A stretch of 64,000 nt of DNA from Dromaius novaehollandiae (Eukaryota > Chordata > Aves > Casuariiformes > Dromaiidae), in assembly GCF_036370855.1 (NCBI RefSeq), contig NC_088101.1, positions 39,230,544-39,294,543 on the forward strand. Direction: 5' to 3'. Under the pieces are notes generated by a model. It did not search any database and was not told where the DNA came from. It saw only the letters and a program-made list of their open reading frames with translations. Of the stretch, positions 41,345-54,300 are shown piece by piece. Position 1 is the first letter of the stretch. The number at the start of each line of letters is the position of its first letter. Position numbers and translations under genes: made by a program.

Positions 41345-42214
41345 CAAATAGCCTAACTACTGCAGAGGGGGGATCTGAGGAAGCTTGTGCTGGACACTGC
41401 TTATTGATTTAACTTCAGCCAGGAGAAGAAGGGTAGGGTGGTGCTTGAAGAACAGCAGATCATGGAAAAAATACCCTACAACTGCAAAGGACTGGGGGGG
41501 TGGGAAGGTTTAAGAAATGACTTGCACTGGTTTAAACACTATCAAGAGGCAAAACACTTAAATTTTACTTTTCTGATCCCCCTGTATGAACAGTTTTAGC
41601 AGAGTACTACACACAAGGATTCACTTCTGAGTTTTTCCTCTATCATTATTAGATTTGATAGTTTTCTACAGAGATAAGTTATCTTCCTTATCATCTAAGT
41701 CATAAAACAAGTGGATTCTACTTCAATGTGGAAGTCAAGCAGTAATAAAACCTGAATATTGAACTTGATCTACATACTGAATGCTGTAATTATATCTTAA
41801 AAACTATTTTTTAATTTAGATTTAAGAAACAGTTTTTAAAGAAGCTCAAAGAAGCTTATTTTATGCAGACTTTATACATGATAAATGTACTACCAGACAG
41901 TAAACTTAGTAGAATGTTAAGAACAAGTTAAAAATTTAAGTGAAAATGGTACTTCACCACCATACTTCCCTCGTTGGAATCTGCTAAAAATCCTGCTTTT
42001 ACTTACTCTCAGAGCATTCATGAAGCATGACTGAATACACTGTCACAAAAGACTAAAATTATCGTATCTGACTTCAAGATACGGGTATGACTGTCTAGAA
42101 AAAGTAGTGCAAAACATTTTGATAGTCAAAAAATGGCAATGTCCTTGTTTGCTGTGCCTTTGGGATGGAAAACATTCTCTCCCACACGCAGGGAGCACGA
42201 AGGCAGGCAACGCT

Positions 42215-42331
42215 TTATGGTGTTTTCAAAATTTGAACAAAGTTTTTGGGAAATATCCCAGATTTTCCTTGCATCTCTCCACTCATCCAGTCCTCATCTA
42301 CAGATTCCAGCTCTGTTATCGTATCGCCTGC
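42215..42331 (-). CDS. SH3D19: SH3D19 terminal coding exon (SH3-5, second half)
   Basis: Acceptor TCTCTTGCAG, then AGDTITELESVDEDWMSGEM, QGKSGIFPKNFVQILKTP and TAA. It carries the SH3 Trp and the GIFP.N motif. Human ends a few residues differently after the YIQ/FVQ block. Confidence 0.95.
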   Translation of the reverse strand, partial: AGDTITELESVDEDWMSGEMQGKSGIFPKNFVQILKTP

Positions 42332-45300
42332 CTGCAAGAGAATGAGTAATGTGAGCCAGGACAGCTTACTGTAAAATGTTAATGCATGCAAAGCTGATGT
42401 TCTTCAGAAGCAGTTTGTATCAATCACACAGAAGACAAGTAGGACAAGGTCAGTCTCTCTTCTCCTGGTAGTTAGGCCTCTTTGAGACTACATTTGCCAA
42501 AAAGGGTTCTAACTCCTATTAAGGTAAGCAAAGACCTGTCATATGTTGAAAAATCACCACTTTCTGGAAAGAAAAAGTAGTACACCTAAACAACTTCTTG
42601 TGTTGCTCAAGCGCTTTAGGGTAGGTATGTTAGCTGGCCTACAGGCTGCTGCCTTACGCACTGTTTGAGCATATTCTCGCTTTATTAAAGGGTTTCTTCA
42701 AATGCTTCAAAGCTTTTCTTTCAATTTAGTCCCATTATTTCCAGCACTTTTGAGCTCTCCTCTCAGTAGAAGTTCCCCAAAAGGTATGCAGCGGTCTAAC
42801 TTCAGTCTGGTCTTTCAAATAAACTCCAGATCTTGTTTGATCTTTGTTCCTGTTTTCATCTTCCCATGCCCCACCCTTCATCTGAAGTATTGTCATAGCC
42901 CTCGCCTTTCTTCCAGTACCTCAGAGTCCCCCTTTTCCTCTTTAAATAATCACCTATTCTTTCAGCATTGCAAGCTCCTAATGCAGAAACTAATTATCTT
43001 GCCAGCCTTAGAAAGAGAAAAAGAGTATGTTCTTGCTAATAAATGCTCTTTTGGACCTGCTGTCAAAGTCTGCTGCTTCTCAGAAACTTGCTTTTGAGGA
43101 TATAGTTATCTAAATCATGACTTGCAATCTAAAATGGCATGCTGTTTCTTATTCATGCTTCTTAACATTATCTAGGCATCCAGCAAGAATTGCATTTCTC
43201 CCCTTGCCCCCACAGCAATTACGTATCATGCTGCCAAACCCTTTTGGAGTCCCAGACTCTTCTATACTACGCGTCCCTTAGAGCCATCACTGCTGTAACA
43301 CTGGTGCTCTTGCTGTTATCACACCTTCTCTGCTGCCTTTCTAATTAAACAAGAGGCTCCTTTAACTGTATCAACTGATCAAGAACTGAATATAGCATTT
43401 CTGCAAAATGAGGGTGGCTTTGTTTTGTCAAGTTTGCTGGAATAGTTAAGTCGGAGGTAGACTGATTCCTGACCTTTTTTCAGTGTCTCCTGTTCCATAT
43501 TGGTGAAATCTTTGAAGTTTTGGTAAGGACAAAACCTTCGAGAAAGGCTGTTTATCAAATATGTTAGTATTTATTCCTCATCCTTGTGCTTCATTCATTT
43601 TATGTCTGTTTTTAATACAGATAAATCCTTTTTAAGCATTCCTTATGACCACAGGTTTTAAAAATTTGGTTAAGAGGTACTTACTCTGAATGAAAGCTCA
43701 TCTTCATTTTCTCCATGAAAATTATAAAGAGCTTTGGCTTTTCCTTTCCTGCCTCCTTGAGATTGTGACGTCTCTACCCTGGCTGCAGAATACAGACAAC
43801 ACAAGTTATTTGGGTTGGAGTGAACTACATATCTTTGTTTCTAGAGAAGTTTCCTGTCCTCCTTGTGGTCTCTCCCCAGTACAGTGCCCACTGCTGATGT
43901 TTAGTAAATGCAGGGTCCTGCTGGGGGAAAAAAAGCCTGTCTCTACTCATGCCAGTTCATTTTACGGTACTAACTCATTCTCATGCCCTGCTTATAAAGG
44001 GGCTACATTTAAAGTCAACTTTCTTAAACTTTCCAATGGCAGTATTGAATGAAAGCTGTATTTTCCTCTTTGGAAGTGAAAGTGGGTTTGTACAGCTGCA
44101 CTTCCAGGTAGGTGGGCTTTATTCCTGCTTTGCTTTCACTCATGGCTTTACTTTCAAACTATGAAAAACTTGATTGTTTGAGTCCTCTGAGAAGGTTTTG
44201 ACTGCATGGATTCTAGGGAAAAGGAGCAGCTTTCTCTAGGGAAAAGAGAGCCAGCAGTTAATCTCCTCTTCCACCAACACAATTACAGTAGTTTTGTGGG
44301 AAGACTGAGCAGTTGCAGTAGTGTTTCTGTCCAGCTGAGAGAGACTCTGGGTCCCCACCATCATTTACAGCCCTGAAGTCCTACGGAAGATAGCTCAAGA
44401 GCTGCATGAGTGAAAGGGAGGAATCGGACTGTGGCTGATGGCCCTGTTTTGCCGGTGCCCAAACCAACCATTTCAGAACCTAAATCACGCTCCCCAGATT
44501 ACTTGATGTCTAAAGCACTATATTGCCATTATTTGTGATAATACTTCAGGACCTGGTTTAGCTTTAGGATATTATATCAGAGGTGTCACGTGGCTTGTAA
44601 TGCAATGGAATAGTTGGCTTCTCCCCAAACTCAGTATCTTACGGTCACAACCTATGAAATAATGATTTGCCTTCTAATAGGAGCACTGTACCTGAGAAGG
44701 TCCGAACAAAAACTGCTGGGAAAATCCCTTCCTTTTCATTCAGTCTTCCTCTGTACCACTCTGAATCTACTTGTTCCAGGATTTGGATGCAGTCTCCCTT
44801 TTTAAAGGATAAATCATCTTTGGTTTCTGCTGTAAAATCATGAAGTGCTTCACACCACTCTACTGAATGTCTGTTGTTCTATTAAAGTGAACAACAACAA
44901 CAAAAAATTAATTTCCGAAGCGTTAATGGAGACCATAAGCTCATCAATTCTGGTGAAAACAGGGGCAGACTTGGATATCCTGACTTTTCCCTCATACAAT
45001 CCCGTCACTGCACATGTAGACTAGAATGGCATTTCAGTAATTATCACAGAACTCTGCCTGTGCTCAGAAGCATTCCTTTTTATCGTTAGTGGCTGGAGAC
45101 AGGATTAATAAGAAATTCAAAATTAATCCACTGCAACAATACTTAAAAAAAAACAGAGCTAATGAAAACTTTGCATAGGCGCAAAGGATTAAAAAAAGAA
45201 ACTTAGGTTAATTTGCAAGAAGTTATAAATTTATCAATTTAGACCAACTGTCACATTTCTAGATGTAACCATGCAACACTATGCAACTGTGGGAGTTGTG

Positions 45301-48300
45301 TTAAGTTTGCAATTTAAAGCTGTGCAGCAAATCTGCCATTATAATAGAAAGTCTGTGTAAGTCGATGAAAGATCTACATAAACTCTGGCCCCAGCCTATA
45401 AAATTCTATTACCTGAGGGAGGGAAGAGGAAACTTCCATCTTGTTCTTCAGTGATGCTCCTACACCTGTGTAGCAAAGGACAGCTTAGAATAGCAGCAGT
45501 GACTTTCAAAATGTTACTAATGCTGGAAATTTTAAATATTTGAAGTAATTATTAAGAACAACTTTTAAGTCCTACTATTTCTTATGTCTTCTCTCCTCTT
45601 TCCAACTCCTTCCCCCGTGCATTTTCCTTTTGGACTTTTACCCTATATCTTTTTATACTACCTGTATGTATGCAGTACAAAACTATGTTCTTGAGGAAGT
45701 TTTTTGCAGGGTTGCTAACATATTCATACCTGTTTCTGGCAGATCTTCAATTACTTCCACAAAATTCAAGGGGAAAATTCCAGATGTGCCTCTGAGCTCT
45801 CCTTTGGCCCATTCTTCATTTACATATTCTTTAAGGATAATAGTTTCACCTTCTGAAAAACTGAGCTCATCTTTCTGGTCTCCAATAAATTCGAATCGTG
45901 CAATGCATCTTGGGCCTCTGTACAAACAAGAAAAGCTATATATTTACTATTATTATCCACTTAGTAGTAAGAAGGCAGCATTATACAAAAAAATGATTGA
46001 TATTATTTCATTAAAAAAGGGGAAAGAATGCACTGAAGATAGAACAGGTGGAAAACTTGGGTCTAACTCTGGTTATCTCTGCTCTCTAAGGAGGATGAAT
46101 ATGGTGTTTGAAGGGGCTGGATCAATACATGCTTTTTGCATTCAATTCCTGGTTGCTGCAGTATTTGGCACAAGCCCTTCTTTCTCTTCCAAAGGTAGCA
46201 AGAAAATCACCTTGATTCTGGGCTGTTAAGGGTTTGAGGGTTTTTTGAGTTGGCATCCAATTCAGACACAGTCAACCATGGCGGGGGGGGAGGCTTCTAT
46301 TTGTCCCAAGTTTCAAATATATGGAGGTTTCATAGGGGAAAAGTAGTTTTTATGTACTTTGACAAACTTTATTCTGTACAATCCATTCCAAGGGTGGGAA
46401 AGTAAGTTATCTACCTAAGAGAGCAGCATTCATACATCTGTTAAGTTTAAAGAATTTGGTATGATACTGAACAGTGAATTAAGCTTTTTTTCCTAGCTTA
46501 AATAGAGTGAAAAAAATGTTTTCAATAAAAATTTGTGGACTACCATAAACACCATGCCAGAAAAGCAGAAATAGTAGAAATAGACTTTACTTCTTTCTAC
46601 AGCATCATTTAATCAAATGTAGAAACTTGATTTCCACCCACCCACCCCAGTCATTCCTTCCTAAAAGGTTCAGGACGGCTGTATTACTTTGTTTTTATTT
46701 GTCAGTTGCAGGAGCAGCTTTTAAAAATAATATTTCAGTTAAGACAAGTCAAACTGTTAATTCCATTGATACTAGTCCCCAGCTCAAGCTGTGCAAGGTT
46801 GTTTGGTTTCTCCAAAGTGAAGACTCGCATAGCAGGTCACCTCAGCCTGACTCTGCTTTAATCACTGTTTAAACTTCACTTGGTTGTGAAATCCAACAAC
46901 CCATCACTGAGTAGAAACACTATGGAAAGTTATTCCTTGTCCGCAACTCTTACAAGTTGTATGCAAACCAGAAATGAAAGTGCTTAACCCTGCAAATAAA
47001 GTGGTTGATGCATAGCCCAGTACATCTGAAAATCTGGTCTAAGAGAATCTCAGATTCACCTGTATAATTACAATACTTTAAAGTTAGATAGAGCGCTCTA
47101 CTTAAAGTATAGCTATATTCCGGTCTATTTCTTCTTAATCTGTCAAACAAGCAGAAGCCCTGGAACGTCACCTCTTATTTAGGACGTGGGAGGAAAGTAA
47201 CACAGCCAAAATCAGGAGAAAAGAGGACAGCGCGATGCTGCTGAAGTTAACCAAATAAATGCTTCAACTTTTCTCTAAATAATTTTTAGGATAAATTATG
47301 GGAGCTGCTCTTCTAATAGAGCTAAAGAGGAGGGAAAGGGAGTGAAGGGGGCTACATCTGTTTAAACAGACTTATTTTAAAGAGAAAAGTGATCAACTGA
47401 TTTTTTTGAACCCATTAAGTGAGTTTTTAGTTTTTAATCTTTTACTTAAATGGAAAAGTCTTATTAAAACTTCATAAACTTTTAAAAATTAAGCTGTCAA
47501 AACATTAAAATATATTTTGGTGAGGTAGCCGTTAACCATATTAAGTTCAGTGCAGATGACACCAGCTTCCAATTTATCTTTCTTTTTACTTCCTAATAAA
47601 TCAAGATGAAAAAGAAAGTAAGATTTATCTGACTCACTTAATAGAATGTGATGAACAGAGTATTTTTTTCCTGTTGTTTTCTTCTGGAACATCAATCTAA
47701 TAAGAAAAAATACATACATGTAACTATAGTAAACTTAGCTGTTGTTAAAAATCATCTATTTGCAATTAAGCATCAGCTCTAGTTGTGACATCCATGTGAC
47801 ACTACACAATCACTCATATGCTCTGATATACGACTGTATTTATGAGCTTTTTGGTTTTTTGTACGTCTAATTTCTCATTTTTCAACATCATGCAAACAAG
47901 AAGCACTATTTAATGCTTCTATTATTAGTATGTTTTAATATTTCTACTGTGCGTGGTTGATTGACAGAAAAATGGGACTGGATGCTACTACATAGCACCA
48001 AACTCAATTGATAATTGCTGTGTGATCTACTAGCACAAAAAAAAAAATCTCACAATAGACAAAATTACTGTTTAGATGTTTGGGGTTTGGTAGTCCAGCA
48101 TTTGCCATCTGTACTCGAAACAAAAACCTCTCACTTCAGCATGGATGCAGTGGCTGTGTACAAAGAAAGGTTAGTCTGGAAAAAAACAAAGTAATTGTTT
48201 TCATCTCATTTGCAGCTAGGCACCATGTGCTAATTATAAGACTTGGAGAAATCTAATTAAAACAAAATCACTATGTACACATCACACAGCCAGTTCCTTA

Positions 48301-51300
48301 TCGCAAGAGGCCTGCAATTGTATTTTTGTTATGATACGAAGGATGGCTGACGAGATTGAGGCTAAGACTACAACCCTACAAACCCGAGCTAGGGGTCTTG
48401 GGTCACCGCTCCCTGTCACATAAGCCAGTGCCCATAAAAACAACAAGAACCTAATGTTTGTGGTGCTCTGAAAGTTTTAAAAGAAATAATAATAATGTAT
48501 TGTTATTGGACATTCAGACATCAACCTGCTATCCAGCTCAATATTGTGAGACACACTGTACTGTACAGAGACCTTGCATCCAGATCACATCTCTGACATG
48601 AATGAGCAGGAATCAGAATTTACTCAGTAAATTAGTCCAGGTACTGTTCTCTTTCCCTAGTAGCTTTTTCAAATTTTGATGAAACAAAAGACTTTTGTAC
48701 TCAAAGGGCAATTGTCTTTCAAAACTAAAACAAAAGTTTGAAAAGCATCTTCCCTCGCTTTTATGAAATTCTACGTTTGTATCAACGCTGAATTTGCCCC
48801 AAATATTCATTCCATTAACACAGTCTTTTTTTTAACTAGTCATCAGTAATGAGAACCTGCACATTAAATCGGTTGTGTAGAAGAGGCTAATTGATTTAGC
48901 TAGCAAATCTTCCTTGTGGAAGCAAGTTGAGCGTTGTTGCATTATTTCTAACCATGAATCTGTTTTTTTTTTTTGTTCAGCAAGTTTTCAACTGCTAAAA
49001 TTCCTCTACAATCACACCACCACAAACTCAACAGGCACCCTACCTAACACGTTGTGATGATTACCGAATATTTAGTATTTTCGACGTAGCAGCGGTTCTC
49101 ATCTCCTGCCAGCTGCCCCAGCTGAACACAGGCTTTTGCCGTCTTTAACGCCCAGCCCAGCCGGCCGCCTTCACTGCAGCCTGGCAGCGGTGCAGCGCTG
49201 CTCCGGGCCCGGGGCTGGTGAGCACGGCACAGCGGCCCTCTGTGCTGCTGCAGAAGGGACTTCACTCTTAAGAGGCCGGCAACGGACACAACCCAGATTT
49301 TTGAGGCACCGAACCATCCTCTATCTCTGTCCAAGATGAGCTGCCCAATTTGTATCAGCTGGGCTCCAAAACGGTACCCGTCTCTCGCCCGCAGCTCACA
49401 GCGAAGCGTCCCACTCAGCGACAGGCTTGCTTACGCTGCTCGGCTGCAGTAACAGCCTCCCTGCACTGTGCCAACGCACCCATTTGTGCTCCCTCCATAC
49501 GGGGAGCACAGGGGACGCGATCCAGGTGAAAAATAATTTTGGAAAGGAAAACAACGCTTTGTTGGGCTGAATTGCTACCCTGCTCCAGCACGCTACTTGG
49601 CTGTAAAAGCACTGACCCTGGAACAGGTCAAGGGGACAAGAGCGAGAGAGAAGCCGGGGCAGGGGGCAAAAAGCAATCACCTTGCTGAATTTTGATTCTT
49701 AAATGCAGCTGGGAAAAATAACCTGCTGTACAGTCCCAGAGAAACTACCCCCGTTAACAGAGGAAATCTGGTGAGGGCTGTGGTTTTCCCACTCGGCTTG
49801 AAATTAACAGGAACATAATACCCAGACCATAAGTGGGGCTGCCAAATCAAGCATCTTTCAAATACCATGCAAACACGTTGATACCTCTTCTGTGCTGCCA
49901 GAGGGAAAAGGGGTTATTGAAATAGCGAATGGAATAGAACACACAGGAGCTATAGTAAACTGGAACCAGAAAACAAATGCAGTAGGATCTTACATAGCAG
50001 CATATACAAAGCCTACATACAACTACTTTAACAAAGCTGGCAGGAAATATCCCTGTGCGATTCCCACATTTTCCTCTGTACCACTCAGCATCGATTTTCT
50101 CCAGAAGGCAAACGGTGTCTCCAGAATGAAGGTCCAAGTCATCAGCGTGCTCTGTAAGACAGCATCATTACAGTTAAAGCAGCTGTCACAGGTGCTGATT
50201 TTTTTCTAAGTAAAGCCTTCTTGATATGAATACCCCAGACAAAAGCAGAATGCGTTTTTAAAAAGCCTTAAATAAACACTGCTAAACAAGTTTAGTTTAA
50301 CTAAAAGACTGGCCCAACTATAGCTAAACCCATGGATTCGAACAACTTCACACGCAGAACTTGCAGGCTGAGCTTCCTGATTATTTTTAAGTTGTAATTC
50401 CTAAGAAAATTCCCATGTTGAAAGCTGTGGAGTAAAACAAGCTTCCAAAATATTAACCTGTACTTACCCGCAGTAAAATCATGCAAGACTACAGCATGAG
50501 GCGCATTTCTGTCAGAAACCTTTGGAGAATTGTTTGAATCCTGTCAACAATAAATAAATCCAAGTAGTGTATAAATCATGAAAGATACTAATACAGATTC
50601 CCTGTTATTTATTCTGAAAGTCATTTTCTGATTTTGGACACAATATTGTTATGATATCATACCTTTGGAGGTGACAATCAGTATTAGTCACAGACTGATG
50701 GGTCTGCGTCCTGTATGTCTTTTACCAATATAAACCAGAAGGGATTTCACTGAAATCTATTTTTCATCTAGTAAAGGGGAGGCAGGGAGTGATCACAGCA
50801 ACCTTTCCTAGTGCAGACAAAGCCTCAGCTCTCTGGAGCTATCTTAGCAACCCTCAAGGCAAGGGTTATGCCCAATTTTGTGTGCAGCAGTGTGCTGTTG
50901 CTTGCTGTGTCACCAAGTATTTTCTTACTTCCTTGCTTTGAGAGAGCATCTCAGCCCAACTATCCCTATAACACAGAGCAGGGGCAGCAGATCTGTCACC
51001 TGCCAAATATTTTGGAGGGGAGAACAAGCCACTAGGCCTTTGCTTACAGGAACATAACGGTGAGGATAAATGACAAGTTTGTTATGGGATCTTTATAAAG
51101 GGAAATTATGCTATCAATGCTGACCCTTCACCTCTATCTCACCCACTAGGCTTTTCTAGCCTGTACTGACAGTCACTGTGAATTACTTTGAATGTAATTC
51201 ATTGCATGCAAAAAAAAAAGAAAGAAAAGAAAAAAGACAACTCTAAAAAAAATCCCCAGCATGGATAAAGATAAGAACAGAATAGTATGAATTACAACCG

Positions 51301-54300
51301 ATTCCATAGAAATCTATTTAAACCATGGAGGTTTCTGATAAAAATCAAAAAGGCTGCTTATAGCTCAGTTACTTGTTAAAATTTATCCTGTAGTAATACA
51401 GTCATGCCCTAAAACAGGTTAAGTCCTATATAAGCAAAAAGAGAGGAAAATACTTTGAAATCCATACGTCAAAGCTAATTCACTGGTGTGTCACGTACAG
51501 CACATTACAAAACTAAATGCTTACCTTCTGCCCACTTTTCAGACATGCAGCAAGGGAAGTGAGAACCTTCATATGAGACAGAGGAACTTTACCAGCTTCC
51601 TCTCCATTCTGGCACTCCAAGTAATTACTGTCGCTCTGCTCCACAGCAGACTGTCCCCAGGCTTTAAGGCGCTTCATTTTTTTTTTGTGGTTGTTTTGTT
51701 TTTATTAAAGATTTAATAAACCACTACTATATTTTTCAGTGTAACTTTCTATAGCTTATGTTAAAGCATTCAATGCTTTAATATAATAGGAATCTTAATG
51801 ATTAAATATGTATCAGTAGAGACACATGCTTTACCTTACAGGACAGTTCTCCATGGTTCCTGGGAAGAAAGTTTTCCTTGGCAACTCCATGAGGCACAGG
51901 TAGCTTGAACAGAAACAGAGGGGAACAGAACAGTTTGTTTCATTTCTAAGCATCTCAAATTTCTATTGCATGTGAAAATACTCAGATGATGGAACTACTC
52001 AGACCACCTACTATACCCATTTAGGAGTCTGGCAGAAGAAGATAGGTTCCTTTGGAAAGCATTCAAAACAAGTCTGCAGGCGGTATGAACTGCCTTTGGG
52101 AGAAACCTGAGTGTTGTCATCAGCTTTAAAGGTATCTTAGCCACCTAACTTACACCACGCCACACGGTACCTGATGTTCAGCAATGGACTGTAATACAGG
52201 AAAGCGTTCTTCTGTCACGGAGGGCACTGGAGAAACAGTCTGGGAGGAAAATTTCATAGACACTAACATGTGAGAGCAGGGAATTACTAGTGAACTGCTA
52301 CTGGAAAAAAATCTCACCTATGAAATACGTCAAATGTTTCTTACATAAACACGAAGGAGTATACCAGATAGCAATCAACATGTTTCCCTTATCTCAGCTC
52401 ATGTCCCTGCTCATGCTAAGATACCACTTTTTCTTTTACTCCTCCTCTCCACCAAGCATCTAAAGGCAGGAGTGCAGATCAAAGAGAAGGCAACAGAAGG
52501 CTTCCACTTTGGGCTGAATGTGGTTTTTATGCTACGGTTGTGTGTTCACTTCTTTGGCAATAGCACTGGTTCAAGCAGTCCCTAGCTCTGCTCACTAACC
52601 AGTTCTAAGCATCTAGAGGAAGACTCCTTTTTATCACTGATATTCATCTATTTATACTTCCTATCCTCTAAAAATGCACACAATACCAAAAGAAACACTT
52701 TAGAATGAAAAGGCATGGCATCAACAGGATGAAAGCCCTAGGAGGCACAGGCTCAGTCTCTGAGCTGATTGTGAAGGCTGACTTTTTTTTTTTTTTTAAA
52801 TACACACACAGACACACACACACACACACACTTAGCATTTATATAGTGCTTTCTCCTCTGTTACATTCCATTGCATATTACTACTTATCTGTTAGTGTTT
52901 TCTAAGGAAGACTTTGCTGATAGATGAATTGTGACAGCCGTATCATAGTAACCTACCTTCATATTTTTTTCACTACTGTTTTCACCAGCACTGTTTTGTA
53001 AACAATAATCTCAGACAGAATATCTCAACTCTCACCATGTATTTCTTGTAGAGAGGATGACCTGGTTTAGGCCTAGGAGGTAATGCTGGATCCTGATTTT
53101 TTAAGACTTGGCTCTTTGCTCTCCTGGGTCCCAGTCTGAACTTGCTGGGTTTTTTATCACAAGCGATGTCAGACGTGGAACAAGAAAGAGGGTCCTTTAG
53201 GGAGGAGGTCTTGACTGCAGAGAGTTTTGGTGGAGGTGGCCTTCCAGGAACACCTTTAGGTGGGGGAGGTCGAGCCGGTATAATCCTTCCATCCACAGGC
53301 CTAAAAAATAGGGTGAACCATCAAAGTAATATACATCTTAGTAAGCCTGCCACCTTATCCTCCACCATAGCTTTAGCCATGGAGCACTGAATCAGGAAAT
53401 CTGACTCACGATGACCTGTATGACTGTGGTACCTACAGCTCTCCAGGCATACATGAACCCTTCAGATACTGGGACTCAATGATCAAATCCTTAGACAGAT
53501 TCTTTTACTACATATTTCCAAGTCTGCTCACCACTTCTGCTAATCAACGGCCTACTAGCTTTCTTGGGACCTCAACATGCACTGCAGATGTAAAATCTTG
53601 GCTACATGTGCTTATGGGCCCTGGAAGTAAAACTATTCCAAAAATACAATTTTGTTTGGGTGTTACTGGAAAATCTTTGGCCCCTTACTGCAACTTTCTG
53701 CTACAGTTCGTTCTCTCCCTCTCTCCCATATAGCGTAATTCAGCATAATTATTTATTAGCATGAAGTTCTCAACGATCCATAAAAATTGTCAAACCATAA
53801 CAGAATGTGCACTAATGGGATTTTGGGGTGTCCTAATATGTCTGTGTTATCCACCACTTAAGAAGAATATTACCAGTTTATTACTGCACCCACTAGGAGT
53901 TCTCTATTGCTATTGAGCATGGATTTTTTTAAAAATTTCAAAGCAGATTTACACTTACATTCACTTCCACCTCCCCCCTTCTTTGCCTCATCCTTTTTTT
54001 AATTTTGACAAAAGAAGAAATTTCAATTTAGACTGTTCTAAATCTAGACACAAACCAACTCACATGTTTGTGAGGAGACTCAGGTAAACAAGAAAACCGT
54101 ATCAGGCAAATCACTGAATTATTATTCCTTACTTTTTTTTTTTCTTAAATCAATTTGAGCAGAAAAGCAAAGGGACAAAATTTTTTATCTACTGCAATTC
54201 CAGAGAACCTCAGGAAAATCAGAAATACTGCTAAACAGATGAGGAAAAAAAGTAACAAACACCTAAGGGGCAATATTAAAGTGTTTCCACATCAGGTACA

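Larger units (their letters stand above)
39685..42214 (-). other. SH3D19: Probable SH3D19 3' UTR
   Basis: About 2.5 kb between the SH3D19 stop codon and the AATAAA cluster, with no long open frame of note. It includes a small CpG-rich patch at about 40210-40520 and a 12-G run at 41333-41344. Its extent depends on which poly(A) signal is used. Confidence 0.45.

Noticed and set aside
42702-43097. 131-codon plus-strand frame
   Set aside because: Pyrimidine-rich intron DNA of SH3D19 translated as Ser/Phe/Pro; no domain.
45630-46229. 199-codon plus-strand frame
   Set aside because: Antisense shadow of the SH3D19 SH3-3 exon and its flanks.
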